The notes: generated by a model from the letters alone, not told the origin. Shown: positions 24,582 to 34,397, counted from the stretch's first letter. The stretch is DNA of 64,000 nucleotides from Yoonia sp. (GCA_023955335.1 JAGSGF010000009.1:1-64000); one strand, 5' to 3'. A program made the numbers and translations.

Positions 24582-26780
24582 ATGACTGACTTTACTCTGA
24601 AAACCGATGCTGACGGCGTTGCCACGATTGTGTGGGACACGATTGGCAAATCCATGAACGTGATGAGCCGCGACAGTATGCAGGTTCTCAACACGCTGAT
24701 TGACGACGCACTGGCCGATGATGCCGTCAAAGGCGTGATCATCACGTCCGGCAAGGCTGGCAGCTTTGCCGGTGGCATGGACCTGAACGTGCTGGCGTCG
24801 ATCCGCGATGAGGCGGGTGAAAACCCTGCCCAAGCCCTGTTTGATTTCACGATGGCTGGCCATACCATGTTGCGCAAGATCGAGCGTGCAGGCATGGACC
24901 CAAAGACCAACAAAGGCGGCAAGCCGATTGCGGCCGCCCTGCCCGGCACAGCGCTTGGCATCGGTCTCGAGCTTCCGCTGGCGTGTCACCGCATTTTTGC
25001 AGCAGACAACCCAAAGGCCAAAATCGGCCTGCCCGAGATCATGGTTGGCATTTTCCCCGGTGCTGGCGGCACGACCCGTTTGGTCCGCAAGATGGGCGCG
25101 ATGGCCGCATCTCCACTGCTTCTCGAAGGCAAAATGAACAGCCCGCAGGCCGCGTTGCGCGCGGGCGTTATTGACGAAGTGGTTCCCGCTGATGAATTGC
25201 TGTCTGCGGCTAAGGCGTGGGTTCTGTCCGCGCCCAAGATCGTCAAACCTTGGGATGAAAAGGGTTATAAAATGTCCGGTGGTGCGCCGTACCATCCTGC
25301 TGGTTTCATGACGTTTGTGGGTGCCTCTGCGATGGTAAACGGCAAAACCCAAGGCGCATATCCTGCAGCCAAGGCCCTGCTATCTGCTGTGTACGAAGGC
25401 GCGTTGGTTCCGTTTGATACGGCTTTGAAAATAGAGGCGCGGTATTTCACCCAAGTCCTGATGAACCCGTCGTCCTCCGCGATGATCCGGTCTTTGTTCA
25501 TCAACAAAGAAGCGCTTGAAAAGGGCGCGAACCGTCCTGATGTAGCTGACCAAAAGGTTCGCCAGGTCGGCATTATCGGTGCTGGCATGATGGGTGCGGG
25601 TATCGCGCTTGTGTCGGCGCTGGCTGGCATCAAGGTTGTTCTGATCGACGCCAAACAAGAGGCGGCAGATCGCGGCAAGGATTACACTGCGTCGTATATG
25701 GACAAGGGGATCGCCCGTAAAAAGGCGACACCTGAAAAGAAAGACGCGGTGCTTGACCTGATCACTGCGTCGACAGATTACGCCGCCCTTAAAGGGTGTG
25801 ATCTGGTGGTCGAAGCCGTGTTCGAAGACGTCGGTGTCAAAGCCGAGGTCACCAAAAACGTGCAGGCCGTCACTGGTCCCGATTGCGTGTTCGCGACCAA
25901 CACATCGACCTTGCCAATCACCGAACTGGCAAAGGCTGCGGTGGATGCTGAAAACTTTATCGGGATCCACTTCTTTAGCCCCGTTGATAAGATGGCGTTG
26001 GTCGAGATCATCAAGGGTAAGCAAACCGGCGATGTGGCCGTGGCCAAGGCGCTCGATTTTGTGCGTCAAATCCGCAAGACGCCGATTGTTGTGAATGACG
26101 AGCGGTTCTTTTATGCAAACCGTTGCATCATCCCCTACATCAACGAAGGCATCCGCATGCTCCGCGAGGGCGTCGCCCCTGCGCTGATCGAAAATGCAGC
26201 TAAGCTGGTGGGCATGCCGCTGGGTCCATTACAGTTGGTTGATGAAACATCCGTTGATCTGGGCGTCAAGATTGCCAAAGCAACCAAGGCCGCGATGGGC
26301 GACGCCTATCCTGATGGTGAAGTTGACGAAGTTCTGTTCTGGATGTTCGACGAGGGTCGCCTTGGTCGCAAGTCCAAATCAGGCTTTTATGCTTATGATG
26401 ACAAGGGCAAGCGTCAGGGTCTTTGGGAAGGTCTAACGGCCAAGTATCCGGTCGCCGCCGAACAGCCCGACCTGATCGAAGTGCAGCACCGTCTGTTGTT
26501 CGCGCAAGTGTTGGAAGCCGTTCGTGCATTGGACGAAGGCGTGCTCGAAGATATCCGCGAAGGCGATGTTGGCGCGATCCTTGGCTGGGGCTTTGCGCCG
26601 TGGTCCGGTGGCCCGTTTAGCTGGCTCGATATCATCGGCACGCCTTATGCCGCCGCGCGGTGTGACGAGCTGACTGAAAAGTTCGGCGACCGCTTTGCGA
26701 CCCCCGCGCTGCTGCGCGAAATGGCGGACAAGGTACAGTCGTTCTATGGCCGCTTTGATAAGAGCGCCAAAGCTGCGTAA
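24582..26780 (+). CDS. Enoyl-CoA hydratase / 3-hydroxyacyl-CoA dehydrogenase (FadJ/FadB-like)
   Basis: A 732-aa multifunctional beta-oxidation protein. Residues about 1-200 are the crotonase domain (FAGGMDLN oxyanion loop, KIGLPEIMVGIFPGAGGTTR). From about 325 the NAD-binding domain starts with VGIIGAGMMGAGIALVSA, and the catalytic histidine/glutamate pair is in GIHFFSPVDKMALVEI. The C-terminal 3HCDH repeats finish the protein. Complete and apparently active. Last gene of the cluster, followed by a strong terminator. Confidence 0.95.
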   Translation: MTDFTLKTDADGVATIVWDTIGKSMNVMSRDSMQVLNTLIDDALADDAVKGVIITSGKAGSFAGGMDLNVLASIRDEAGENPAQALFDFTMAGHTMLRKIERAGMDPKTNKGGKPIAAALPGTALGIGLELPLACHRIFAADNPKAKIGLPEIMVGIFPGAGGTTRLVRKMGAMAASPLLLEGKMNSPQAALRAGVIDEVVPADELLSAAKAWVLSAPKIVKPWDEKGYKMSGGAPYHPAGFMTFVGASAMVNGKTQGAYPAAKALLSAVYEGALVPFDTALKIEARYFTQVLMNPSSSAMIRSLFINKEALEKGANRPDVADQKVRQVGIIGAGMMGAGIALVSALAGIKVVLIDAKQEAADRGKDYTASYMDKGIARKKATPEKKDAVLDLITASTDYAALKGCDLVVEAVFEDVGVKAEVTKNVQAVTGPDCVFATNTSTLPITELAKAAVDAENFIGIHFFSPVDKMALVEIIKGKQTGDVAVAKALDFVRQIRKTPIVVNDERFFYANRCIIPYINEGIRMLREGVAPALIENAAKLVGMPLGPLQLVDETSVDLGVKIAKATKAAMGDAYPDGEVDEVLFWMFDEGRLGRKSKSGFYAYDDKGKRQGLWEGLTAKYPVAAEQPDLIEVQHRLLFAQVLEAVRALDEGVLEDIREGDVGAILGWGFAPWSGGPFSWLDIIGTPYAAARCDELTEKFGDRFATPALLREMADKVQSFYGRFDKSAKAA

Positions 26781-26801
26781 GCGAATTTTGACGACGGAAA
26801 C

Positions 26802-26831
26802 GGGCGTGGACCACAAGGTCTGCGCCCTTTT
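26802..26831 (+). terminator. Intrinsic terminator of the beta-oxidation cluster
   Basis: GGGCGTGGACC (26802-26812) pairs with GGTCTGCGCCC (26817-26827) over 11 positions with two wobble pairs and an ACAA loop, followed by TTTT. It lies in the 50-base gap before the convergent sulfotransferase gene. Confidence 0.82.
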
Positions 26832-26832
26832 G

Positions 26833-27459
26833 TCATGCAGGGTCAAAAGTATATTTTGACCGCTTTATGTCATCTGCACAGAGCAACCTGATCAGGGATG
26901 CGTCCGCGTCATTGTAGAACGGCCGCCAATCACGCGGGCGTAGGGATTCATTGATGCGCTCAATAGTTAGCTGAAACCCTAAGTGTTTCAAAAGTGGTTG
27001 TAAATCGTCCGCTAAGTGTTCGATTCGAAAGAAGAAAGCCGTATCGTTTACGTAAGATGCATAAGGGTTTTGCAGCAAACTTTGCCGGGTTTGATCTGCA
27101 TTCAGGAACCTGCTGAAGTCGGTAGATCGGGCCAGTGTGACCCCTGGATGGTCAAAGGTTTGCGCTTGCAGCCATGTGTAATAGCTGACCATCCGGTCCC
27201 ACGGATTGCGCACCAATGTGAAGGTGAACATTCCAGCGGGGTCAACCACACCTTCCATGTCCAACAGCGTGCTGTGCTTCCAAATCCGCCCCTTGGCGGT
27301 GAGCGATTTCAGGCGGGCCCTGCGCCGTTTCGCTTTGGGTGTATCCCCGATCAGAATGTCGTCGCGCATGGCGCGTGCTTCAAGCGCTGTCGCAAGGGCA
27401 GTCCCCCCCGTTTTGGGGATATGCACAAAGATATAGTTCCGCCCCGACGAGATAATCAT
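26833..27459 (-). CDS. Sulfotransferase family protein
   Basis: A 208-aa PAPS-dependent sulfotransferase of the family-2 type. The 5'-phosphosulfate loop is HIPKTGGTAL (about residues 13-22) and the 3'-phosphate loop is RNPWDRMVSYYTW (about residue 84). These proteins usually sulfate carbohydrates or surface glycans; the acceptor here is unknown and no glycan cluster is nearby. Its ATG overlaps the stop of the DMT transporter gene as ATGA, so both share a transcript. Confidence 0.87.
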   Translation of the reverse strand: MIISSGRNYIFVHIPKTGGTALATALEARAMRDDILIGDTPKAKRRRARLKSLTAKGRIWKHSTLLDMEGVVDPAGMFTFTLVRNPWDRMVSYYTWLQAQTFDHPGVTLARSTDFSRFLNADQTRQSLLQNPYASYVNDTAFFFRIEHLADDLQPLLKHLGFQLTIERINESLRPRDWRPFYNDADASLIRLLCADDIKRSKYTFDPA

Positions 27460-28352
27460 GGGTCAGACCGCAACGCGATAATGACCCCCGCGCCAACGAT
27501 TAGCGCCATACCAAGCAGACCCAATACGGGCACCGTTTGGTCCCACAAAATCCATGCCCAAAAGCTGGCAAAGATCAGCAGCGCGTATTCAAACACCGCG
27601 ACGTTTGATGCTTCGCCAATTTGGTAGCCGCGAAAGATGAACCCGATCCCGATAAGCGCCCCGATAGCGAGCACCGCGTACCAGCCGAGCATCCCCCCAC
27701 TAAGCGGCATCCAGCCACGCAGAGGAAACCCTTCGGCCCCAAGCGCGCCACCACCGGGAAGACCGCAGAGCCCGATCCCACCAAACAGCATAAGCAGTCC
27801 AAAGAACCATGCCGTCAGCGTCAGGGTTTGCTCGCCTTCACACCACGCACGTGTTGCAATCGCTCCGATGGCGTAAAGAAGACCTGCGAAGACCGGTAGA
27901 AAAGCAATAGGATCAAGCGCGCTAGGGTCAGGTCGGATCACCAGCAGCGCGCCTAGAAAGCCAAGGCCAACGGCAAGCCAGCGCACCGGTCCGACGGATT
28001 TGCCTTGGAAGATGACCGAGATGATCAGCACAAACAGCGGGGCAGTGAATAACCCTGCAATCACCACCCCAATCGGCATGATCGCAATACACCCGAAGTA
28101 AATCAGCAAGGCACCTGCTTGGAAAAGGCTACGCCCGAAAACAGCAAGTGGTTTGCGTGGCCAAAGTGTGCCTGCACCCAAACCCGATGCCACGATCAAC
28201 GCACTAAGAACAAAACTGCTGCGGATAAAGTGGAACTGCCACAACGAGCTGTCGTGCGAAATGAAGGGCAAAAGATTATCCGTAAACCCAAGCGTCATCA
28301 TGCCCGCAAGGATCAAAAAGGCCGCCTGCCGTGGTTGGACCGTTGCTGTCAT
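27456..28352 (-). CDS. DMT superfamily (EamA) transporter
   Basis: A 298-aa protein with about ten hydrophobic helices in two EamA repeats, of the drug/metabolite transporter superfamily. Starts at ATG 28352 with AAGGGTG upstream; the N-terminus MTATVQPRQAAFLILAG leads directly into the first helix. Helix-end motifs GFLGALLVIRPDP and LGLLGMALIVGAGVIIA close each repeat, as expected. Substrate unknown. Confidence 0.88.
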   Translation of the reverse strand: MTATVQPRQAAFLILAGMMTLGFTDNLLPFISHDSSLWQFHFIRSSFVLSALIVASGLGAGTLWPRKPLAVFGRSLFQAGALLIYFGCIAIMPIGVVIAGLFTAPLFVLIISVIFQGKSVGPVRWLAVGLGFLGALLVIRPDPSALDPIAFLPVFAGLLYAIGAIATRAWCEGEQTLTLTAWFFGLLMLFGGIGLCGLPGGGALGAEGFPLRGWMPLSGGMLGWYAVLAIGALIGIGFIFRGYQIGEASNVAVFEYALLIFASFWAWILWDQTVPVLGLLGMALIVGAGVIIALRSDP

Positions 28353-28448
28353 TTCCACACCCTTGTTGCGCACAAGGCATTTCGCCCATTGATTTAAATG
28401 TCTGACATATCCTAAAGTCGGCAAATAACGCGTTTAGAGGATACACCT

Positions 28449-30074
28449 ATGGGATGGATGGCTGATGAAACCGGCTTGGGCAAGTGTGAAGCGAACTATG
28501 TTCCGCTGACCCCCCTATCACACCTGAACCGCGCCGCGGTTGTTTTTGCCGACCGCGAGGCGCTGATCTATGGCGACATTCGCCTGACCTATGCGCAGTA
28601 TCACGACCGTGTGACGCGACTGGCCTCTGCTTTGTCTCAGGCGGGAATCCAATCTGGCGACGTTGTTGCGACCTTGCTGCCGAACATTCCGGCCCAATCC
28701 GAGGCTGCTTTTGGGGTGCCTGCTTGCGGTGCAGTGCTCAACACAATCAACACCCGATTGGACGTGGACACGGTCGCGTATATTTTCGACCACGGCGCGG
28801 CCAAAGCCGCATTGGTCGACAGTCAGTTCCTTCCCATGGTCTTGCAGGCAGTTGAGCTGATGGATGGTCCCGCGCCCCTGATTATCGAAGTCCCTGATCA
28901 GGTTGCAGGCATCTCAGCGACAGGCGCGCAGATTGATTATGAAGACTTCCTTGCGACGGGCGATTCTGACTATGCCTGGGTCATGCCAACCGACGAGTGG
29001 GAAAGCCTTGCGCTAAATTACACGTCCGGCACCACGGGCCGCCCCAAGGGCGTCGTGTACCACCATCGCGGCGCATATATGATGACGATGGGAACGCCAA
29101 TTTCTTGGCAATTGCCTCTGTTTATCAAATACCTACAAATTGTGCCGCTATTTCACTGCAACGGCTGGAACCACACGTGGATGATGCCTGCGCTTGGCGG
29201 CACGGTGGTGTGCTGTCGCGATGTGTCTGCACGCGCTATCTATAACGCGATTGGCGATCACGGCGTCACGCATTTTGGCGGCGCGCCGATTGTGCTAAAC
29301 CTGATCGTAAATGCAAAAGACGAAGAGCGCCGCAACTTTGACCACACGGTTGAAGTATTCACCGCGGGTGCCCCCCCTGCCCCTGCGACCTTGGCTGCTG
29401 TTGGCCAGCTAGGCTTCAATATCACCCAAGTTTACGGGCTGACCGAAACCTATGGCCACGTGACCGAATGCATTTGGGATGATGCGTGGGGCGCATTGCC
29501 CAAGGACGAGCAGGCCCGCATTAAAGCTCAGCAAGGCGTGGCCTTTCCGATGATGGAAGATATCACCGTGATGGACGACAAAATGGTCCAAGTCACGAAG
29601 GATGGCGCCACCCAAGGCGAGATTGTCATGCGCGGAAATTCCGTGATGAAGGGCTACTACAAGAACCCCAAGGCGACTGAAATGGCGTTCTCGGGCGGCT
29701 ATTTCCATTCTGAGGATTTGGCGGTCCAGCACCCCAACGGGTATATGCAAATTGCGGACCGCGCCAAGGACATCATCATTTCAGGCGGCGAGAATATCAG
29801 CTCCGTCGAAGTCGAGGGCGCGATCATGCACCACGCGGCAGTGAACCTGTGTGCGGTTGTGGCCAAGCCGGATGACAAATGGGGCGAAGTGCCTTGCGCG
29901 TTTGTGGAGCTAAAAGAAGGCGCTATGGCCGATGAGGCCGAGATTATCGCGCATACCCGCAGTCGTATCGCAGGTTTCAAATGCCCCAAGCGGGTCGTGT
30001 TTCAGGAATTGCCCAAGACCTCGACTGGCAAAATACAGAAATTTGAACTGCGCGTGATCGCGAAAGGCATCTAA
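28449..30074 (+). CDS. Medium-chain acyl-CoA ligase / 3-(methylthio)propionyl-CoA ligase-like (DmdB-type)
   Basis: A 541-aa ANL-family ligase. Motifs are canonical: YTSGTTGRPKGVVYHHRGAY, QVYGLTETYGHVTE, the YFHSEDLAVQHPNGY hinge and the catalytic lysine in KTSTGKIQKFEL at the C-terminus. Length and the FHCNGWNH stretch match the DmdB/medium-chain ligase group, in which methylthiopropionate, butyrate and related acids are used. The dehydrogenase at 20.4 kb is of the matching DmdC class, but no dmdA or dmdD is seen here, so a role in DMSP use remains open. Confidence 0.85.
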   Translation: MGWMADETGLGKCEANYVPLTPLSHLNRAAVVFADREALIYGDIRLTYAQYHDRVTRLASALSQAGIQSGDVVATLLPNIPAQSEAAFGVPACGAVLNTINTRLDVDTVAYIFDHGAAKAALVDSQFLPMVLQAVELMDGPAPLIIEVPDQVAGISATGAQIDYEDFLATGDSDYAWVMPTDEWESLALNYTSGTTGRPKGVVYHHRGAYMMTMGTPISWQLPLFIKYLQIVPLFHCNGWNHTWMMPALGGTVVCCRDVSARAIYNAIGDHGVTHFGGAPIVLNLIVNAKDEERRNFDHTVEVFTAGAPPAPATLAAVGQLGFNITQVYGLTETYGHVTECIWDDAWGALPKDEQARIKAQQGVAFPMMEDITVMDDKMVQVTKDGATQGEIVMRGNSVMKGYYKNPKATEMAFSGGYFHSEDLAVQHPNGYMQIADRAKDIIISGGENISSVEVEGAIMHHAAVNLCAVVAKPDDKWGEVPCAFVELKEGAMADEAEIIAHTRSRIAGFKCPKRVVFQELPKTSTGKIQKFELRVIAKGI

Positions 30075-30136
30075 CGCACCTACCCAAATGCCGCGTCGCC
30101 CGTTAAGCTGTCGGTCAAGCAACAAAAAGCAGGCAC

Positions 30137-31156
30137 ATGACGGCACTCCGTGAATATGAACGGCTGGAAAGCGGCGGAATTTGGCGCGCCGATTTGGATG
30201 CGCAACGCCGTGATGTGACCGTTTCATTTGGCAATGCGACGCTGGTCATCACCGACGGTGCGGACCGCCCGCTGACACATTGGTCCCTGCCCGCTGTTAT
30301 CCGCCAAAACCCCGGGAAACGCCCTGCGGTTTTCACACCCGACGAAGGTGCTGTTGAGACGCTGGAAATCGACGATGATCTGATGATTGGCGCGATTGAA
30401 AAGGTCCGCAAGACGCTCGCAAAATCGCGGCCACAGCGGGGCAAGCTGCGCCACTTTATCACGCTCGGGTTTGTCGCCGGTACTGCCGCCTTGGCCGTTT
30501 TCTGGCTGCCCGATGCGCTAACCCGCCAGACGGTAACTGTCGTGCCACCGTCGAAACGCGCCGAGATTGGCGCTATCGTTCTGGGCCATGTGCAAAAGCT
30601 CACGGGGCCGCGGTGCCGTGATTCTGACGGGGTTGCAGCACTAGAACTGTTGCACGCCCGTTTGCTTGGCGCTGATGCTAACGGACAGATTGTTATCCTC
30701 CCGCAGCTTGCCCAAGGCGCTGTGGCAATGACCGGCGGTATTATCGCGCTGGACCGGCGTATTGTTGAAAATGCCGATGACCCTGCTGTGCCGGCCGGAT
30801 ATATCATTGCTGCTGATGCAGCGCGGCGCGGAATCGACCCGCTTGCGTCCGTCCTTCAGGCCGTTGGTTTGCGCCAGACGATGGGTCTTTTGACCACCGG
30901 GAACCTGCCCTCAGACGTGTTGGCCGACTATGCCCGCAGCGTGACACAGGCCGATCCAACCTTTGCCAAAGATGATGATTTGATTACGGCCTTTGCGGCG
31001 GCCCAAATCCCGACAACACCTTTTGCCTATGCCCGCGATGGATCTGGCCAGCGGACGGTCAAATTGATCGAAGGGGATGCGTTTGCTGAACGCGACGAGC
31101 CGGAAATTCTGTCAGATGCCAATTGGATCCGCCTGCAGGGTATTTGCAATCTTTAA
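30137..31156 (+). CDS. Single-pass membrane protein with degenerate M48-like domain
   Basis: A 339-aa protein. Residues 1-100 form a soluble N-terminal part, 106-126 a membrane helix, and 140-339 a periplasmic or cytosolic domain. The latter has the order seen in M48 metallopeptidases: a substrate-strand region ending IVILPQLAQGAVAMTGGIIAL, then a helix region where HExxH is expected. Here that helix reads AGYIIAADAARRG, without either histidine, so the enzyme would be inactive. This comparison is by pattern only. A terminator follows. Probably conserved in relatives; function unknown. Confidence 0.6.
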   Translation: MTALREYERLESGGIWRADLDAQRRDVTVSFGNATLVITDGADRPLTHWSLPAVIRQNPGKRPAVFTPDEGAVETLEIDDDLMIGAIEKVRKTLAKSRPQRGKLRHFITLGFVAGTAALAVFWLPDALTRQTVTVVPPSKRAEIGAIVLGHVQKLTGPRCRDSDGVAALELLHARLLGADANGQIVILPQLAQGAVAMTGGIIALDRRIVENADDPAVPAGYIIAADAARRGIDPLASVLQAVGLRQTMGLLTTGNLPSDVLADYARSVTQADPTFAKDDDLITAFAAAQIPTTPFAYARDGSGQRTVKLIEGDAFAERDEPEILSDANWIRLQGICNL

Positions 31157-31174
31157 GCACTGCACAAGAAAAGA

Positions 31175-31202
31175 CCTCGCATAACAAGCGCGAGGCCTTT
31201 TC
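31175..31202 (+). terminator. Intrinsic terminator after the M48-like gene
   Basis: CCTCGC (31175-31180) and GCGAGG (31190-31195) form a 6-bp stem, flanked by AAAA upstream and a T-run from 31198. It can serve both the plus-strand gene and the convergent SPOR gene. Confidence 0.65.
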
Positions 31203-31214
31203 CCGGGAGACTGG

Positions 31215-32690
31215 TTAGTTCCGTGTATATGCGTCGCTGAAACCAGCGCCACGTGCGACCGTTAGCCCACGGTTCAATGCATTTGCGCTGGCGAACGGAC
31301 CCAGCACGACACTCTTGCCACGTGATGAACTGGCCAAGCCAACCGGCAGGCCCATCCCCATGAAACGCTGACCCAAAGCTTGGGCGTTGCCCGCATTCGC
31401 GAAGGTGCCGACCTGCACATAGCGGTGCGTGGTGGCAACTGGTGCCGTGCGTGTCGATACGCGGGCCTCAAATGTTGGCGCTACAATTGCGACAGCCTGT
31501 GGCACCCCACGGTTGGGGTTGTGACGGCCGTCTTTCCAAACGCGCGTATAGCCGTTTGGCACAAGTTGAACCTCGCGCTGCGATGCGCCGCGCGGGTTGG
31601 ATGCTGGAATTGGTTTTGGCCCGGACAGCGGTGCGGTCGCCGTGCTGACCGTGCTGCGCGTGACCTGTCCGTTGGCATCAAATGTGGTGGTGCGTGTTGT
31701 GATTGGCTCTGTCTGCGGTCCGCAACGCACCTTTTGGCCGTCAACAAATAACATAGTCGCGGGGCAGTTTGCCACCGCCAAACTGCGCGGCGTCACAGTT
31801 GGCACAACTGGCGCCGCCGGACCCGCAGGGCGCGTCGCGGCAAATGCCGTCACCGGTTGGGCTTGCGGGCCACAGCGCACGGCGGACCCGGTTTGCGCGT
31901 TTACAAAGTTTCGGCCAGTTGCACGCATATCTGCGCAAATCTGTGCCATCGTCATGCGCAATGGCGCGGCAACAGCCGCAGCCCCCCCACAATCAATTGT
32001 CTGACCTGTTGTCGAGCTGACGAACCCCTGCTGCAGACCCGTACGTCCAACGCAAAGGGCTGCCTTGGTTTGCAAAGGTGCGGGGCGCTGTACGGCAGCA
32101 ACAGGTGCGGCCGCTGGCACGCCACCACAGTCGATGGTTTCACCTGTCGACGCGCTAACAAAACCTTGTTGCAGACCCGTTTTGCCAACACAAAGCTCCG
32201 CACGGGTTTGCATCGGCGCAGGTGCGGCTTGCGCAACAGGCGCTACAACAGGCGCTGCAGCCAAAACTGGCGCATTGCGCACAACCCGCGGCGACCGTGC
32301 TGTCGCCGTGGTCACTGTGGGAACTTGCACAAGATTGGGCGCGGTCGTAATCGATGCCACTGTCTGGATAGGCGCACCTACGTCAGCAGCGGGCGCGGCA
32401 ACCACTGGCGCGGTGACCATTGGCGCGCTCTCTGGTACGGGCGCGGCCTGAGCGAATGTTGACTGAAAGCTGCACAGCTGATTGCGGCGGCGATCAACGC
32501 GCGGCACCCAATTGACCAAACCACCGACGCCAGCGCGCATAAAGGCACACCCTTCACTATCGACAAACTGGTTTCCAGAAAAACTAGACGGCGGAAATTC
32601 GGCAGGCACACCGTTTGACTGCGCCTGAACAGACTGACCTGAAAAAATAAGCGCAAGCGCCGCTGCGCCAAAAATACCGCGATAGTTCAT
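31215..32690 (-). CDS. Secreted SPOR-domain protein with cysteine-paired repeats
   Basis: A 491-aa exported protein. The signal peptide (MNYRGIFGAAALALIFSG, cleavage after VQA near residue 23) is fixed by ATG 32690. A Pro/Ala/Val-rich linker follows. At about 170-330 lie repeats of the form LCVGKTGLQQGFV...TIDCGG: two near-identical copies and two more diverged ones (ICADMRATGRNFV...VRCGP and NCPATMLFVDGQKVRCGP), each with a cysteine pair. The C-terminal 75 residues (YVQVGTFANAGNAQALGQRF) are a SPOR domain, which binds denuded peptidoglycan at division sites. Likely a cell-wall-associated protein. Confidence 0.85.
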   Translation of the reverse strand: MNYRGIFGAAALALIFSGQSVQAQSNGVPAEFPPSSFSGNQFVDSEGCAFMRAGVGGLVNWVPRVDRRRNQLCSFQSTFAQAAPVPESAPMVTAPVVAAPAADVGAPIQTVASITTAPNLVQVPTVTTATARSPRVVRNAPVLAAAPVVAPVAQAAPAPMQTRAELCVGKTGLQQGFVSASTGETIDCGGVPAAAPVAAVQRPAPLQTKAALCVGRTGLQQGFVSSTTGQTIDCGGAAAVAAPLRMTMAQICADMRATGRNFVNAQTGSAVRCGPQAQPVTAFAATRPAGPAAPVVPTVTPRSLAVANCPATMLFVDGQKVRCGPQTEPITTRTTTFDANGQVTRSTVSTATAPLSGPKPIPASNPRGASQREVQLVPNGYTRVWKDGRHNPNRGVPQAVAIVAPTFEARVSTRTAPVATTHRYVQVGTFANAGNAQALGQRFMGMGLPVGLASSSRGKSVVLGPFASANALNRGLTVARGAGFSDAYTRN

Positions 32691-32778
32691 GCGTGTCCCC
32701 ACAATATATTGTGGTAGAATGCCGAACAATCCCCATTTTGTAAAGCAATTGTTCCCGTTTTAGGGGTAATTCCTCGGC

Positions 32779-33411
32779 TTATTTGGTGCCAAACATGCGA
32801 TCACCCGCATCCCCTAGGCCAGGAACAATATATCCATGGTCATTAAGGTGACTGTCAACTGCGGCAGTAACGATCTGCACGTCTGGATGGGCTTCTTTCA
32901 TCCGCGCGATGCCTTCGGGGGATGCCAATAAGCACAAAAAGCGAATATTCACCGCACCCGCCTGTTTCAGCCGATCGATCGCTGCGACGGATGAATTACC
33001 TGTGGCCAACATCGGGTCGACTGCGATAACCAGCCTGTCCTTAAGCGCTGTTGGTACCTTGAAATAATACTCGACCGGTTGCAGCGTTTTCTCGTCCCGG
33101 TACAACCCGACAAAGCCGACACGGGCGGATGGGATCAGCTCCAGAACGCCATCAAGCAAGCCGTTACCAGCCCGCAAAATCGACACCAGCGCCAGCTTCT
33201 TGCCGTCAAGAAAGGGTGCGTCCATTGTCTGCATTGGCGTCTCAATCTCCCGTGTGGTCATGGGCAGATTGCGCGTGATCTCATAGGCCAAAAGCTGGCT
33301 GATTTCTCGCAAAAGCTGCCGGAACTGCCCGGTAGATGTCGTCTTGTCACGCATAATCGACAGCTTGTGTTGCACAAGCGGATGTTGGACGTGAATCAGA
33401 TGCTCGGTCAT
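32779..33411 (-). CDS. upp: Uracil phosphoribosyltransferase
   Basis: A 210-aa enzyme converting uracil and PRPP to UMP. The PRPP loop is [18 protein letters not shown], and the C-terminal uracil-binding region [17 protein letters not shown] is intact. The start overlaps the adenosine deaminase stop by four bases. Last gene of the cdd-deoA-deoB-add-upp salvage operon. Confidence 0.97.
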   Translation of the reverse strand: MTEHLIHVQHPLVQHKLSIMRDKTTSTGQFRQLLREISQLLAYEITRNLPMTTREIETPMQTMDAPFLDGKKLALVSILRAGNGLLDGVLELIPSARVGFVGLYRDEKTLQPVEYYFKVPTALKDRLVIAVDPMLATGNSSVAAIDRLKQAGAVNIRFLCLLASPEGIARMKEAHPDVQIVTAAVDSHLNDHGYIVPGLGDAGDRMFGTK

Positions 33412-34397
33412 GTTACTTCCCCTAATTTTTTAGCAATCTTGGCGCGCGTCTCAACATCGCAATAGGCCGCATCTAATGCAATTTGGTTAAGTGCGTGAAA
33501 GTCAGCGATGTCCCAGCCGAACGTTTTGTTCAGCATGGTGAATTCAGTGGTCATCGTGGTGTGGAAAAACGGCGGATCATCAGTCGATACGGTCACCTTA
33601 AGCCCCGCATCACGCATCGCCGCAATCGGGTGCGCGTCCCATCCGGTCACAGCGCCAAGCGACACATTAGAGCCTGGACAAACCTCGAACACGATGCCCT
33701 TTTCAACGGCTTCAGCCACCAATTTCGGGTCTTGCATGACGTGGAGACCATGGCCGATCCGGTTGACCCCAAGGTCCGACATGGTTTCGGCGACCATGTC
33801 GGCCCCACCCCATTCACCCGCATGACACGTCAGGTGCAATCCGGCCTCGCGTGCCATGTCATAGGCATAGGCAAAATCGCGTGGGCGCAGGTGCGTTTCG
33901 GCCCCGCCCATACCAAAGCCGACGATAAAATCGCCTTTGGTTTCCGCAGCACAACGCGCAGATGCCTTGGCATTGTCAGGGCCGAAATGACGCACTGCGG
34001 TTGCGATCCCGCGCAGGGTAATGCCCGCGTCGCGCTCCGCCTCTGATGCGGCCTGCGCGATTGCAGCGACATAATCGCGCCACGCGGACACGTCGCCGCC
34101 ACCGCAGAAATCAGGGGAAATAAAGGTCTCGAGGTAGACGACGCCATGTTCAGCGGCCTCTTCCAAGATCGCTTTGGTCAACCGGTAAAATTCTTGAGGG
34201 CCAGTCAGGGGTTCACAGGCCGCTTCATACGCACCAAGGAATTCCGTGAACCCTGCGTAGGTATAATTGTCATCTGCATCAAAGATTTTCGAGATGTCGA
34301 TATTTTTTTCGCGGGCCAAGCTCGCGATGAATTTTGGTGGAGCCGCCCCTTCGATGTGGTGATGAATTTCCACTTTTGGCATTGTTTGATACGTCAT
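33408..34397 (-). CDS. add: Adenosine deaminase
   Basis: A 329-aa zinc hydrolase converting (deoxy)adenosine to (deoxy)inosine. Metal and active-site motifs: [11 protein letters not shown] (HxH), HAGEWGGA (His-Ala-Gly-Glu), GHGLHV and STDDPPFF (metal aspartate). Coupled at both ends by ATGA overlaps to deoB and upp. The chemistry fits purine nucleoside salvage. Confidence 0.93.
   Translation of the reverse strand: MTYQTMPKVEIHHHIEGAAPPKFIASLAREKNIDISKIFDADDNYTYAGFTEFLGAYEAACEPLTGPQEFYRLTKAILEEAAEHGVVYLETFISPDFCGGGDVSAWRDYVAAIAQAASEAERDAGITLRGIATAVRHFGPDNAKASARCAAETKGDFIVGFGMGGAETHLRPRDFAYAYDMAREAGLHLTCHAGEWGGADMVAETMSDLGVNRIGHGLHVMQDPKLVAEAVEKGIVFEVCPGSNVSLGAVTGWDAHPIAAMRDAGLKVTVSTDDPPFFHTTMTTEFTMLNKTFGWDIADFHALNQIALDAAYCDVETRAKIAKKLGEVT

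Noticed and set aside
24195-25352. Open frame of 385 codons antisense to the thiolase and FadJ genes
   Set aside because: Crosses two confident genes and their junction; basic, low-complexity product without motif.
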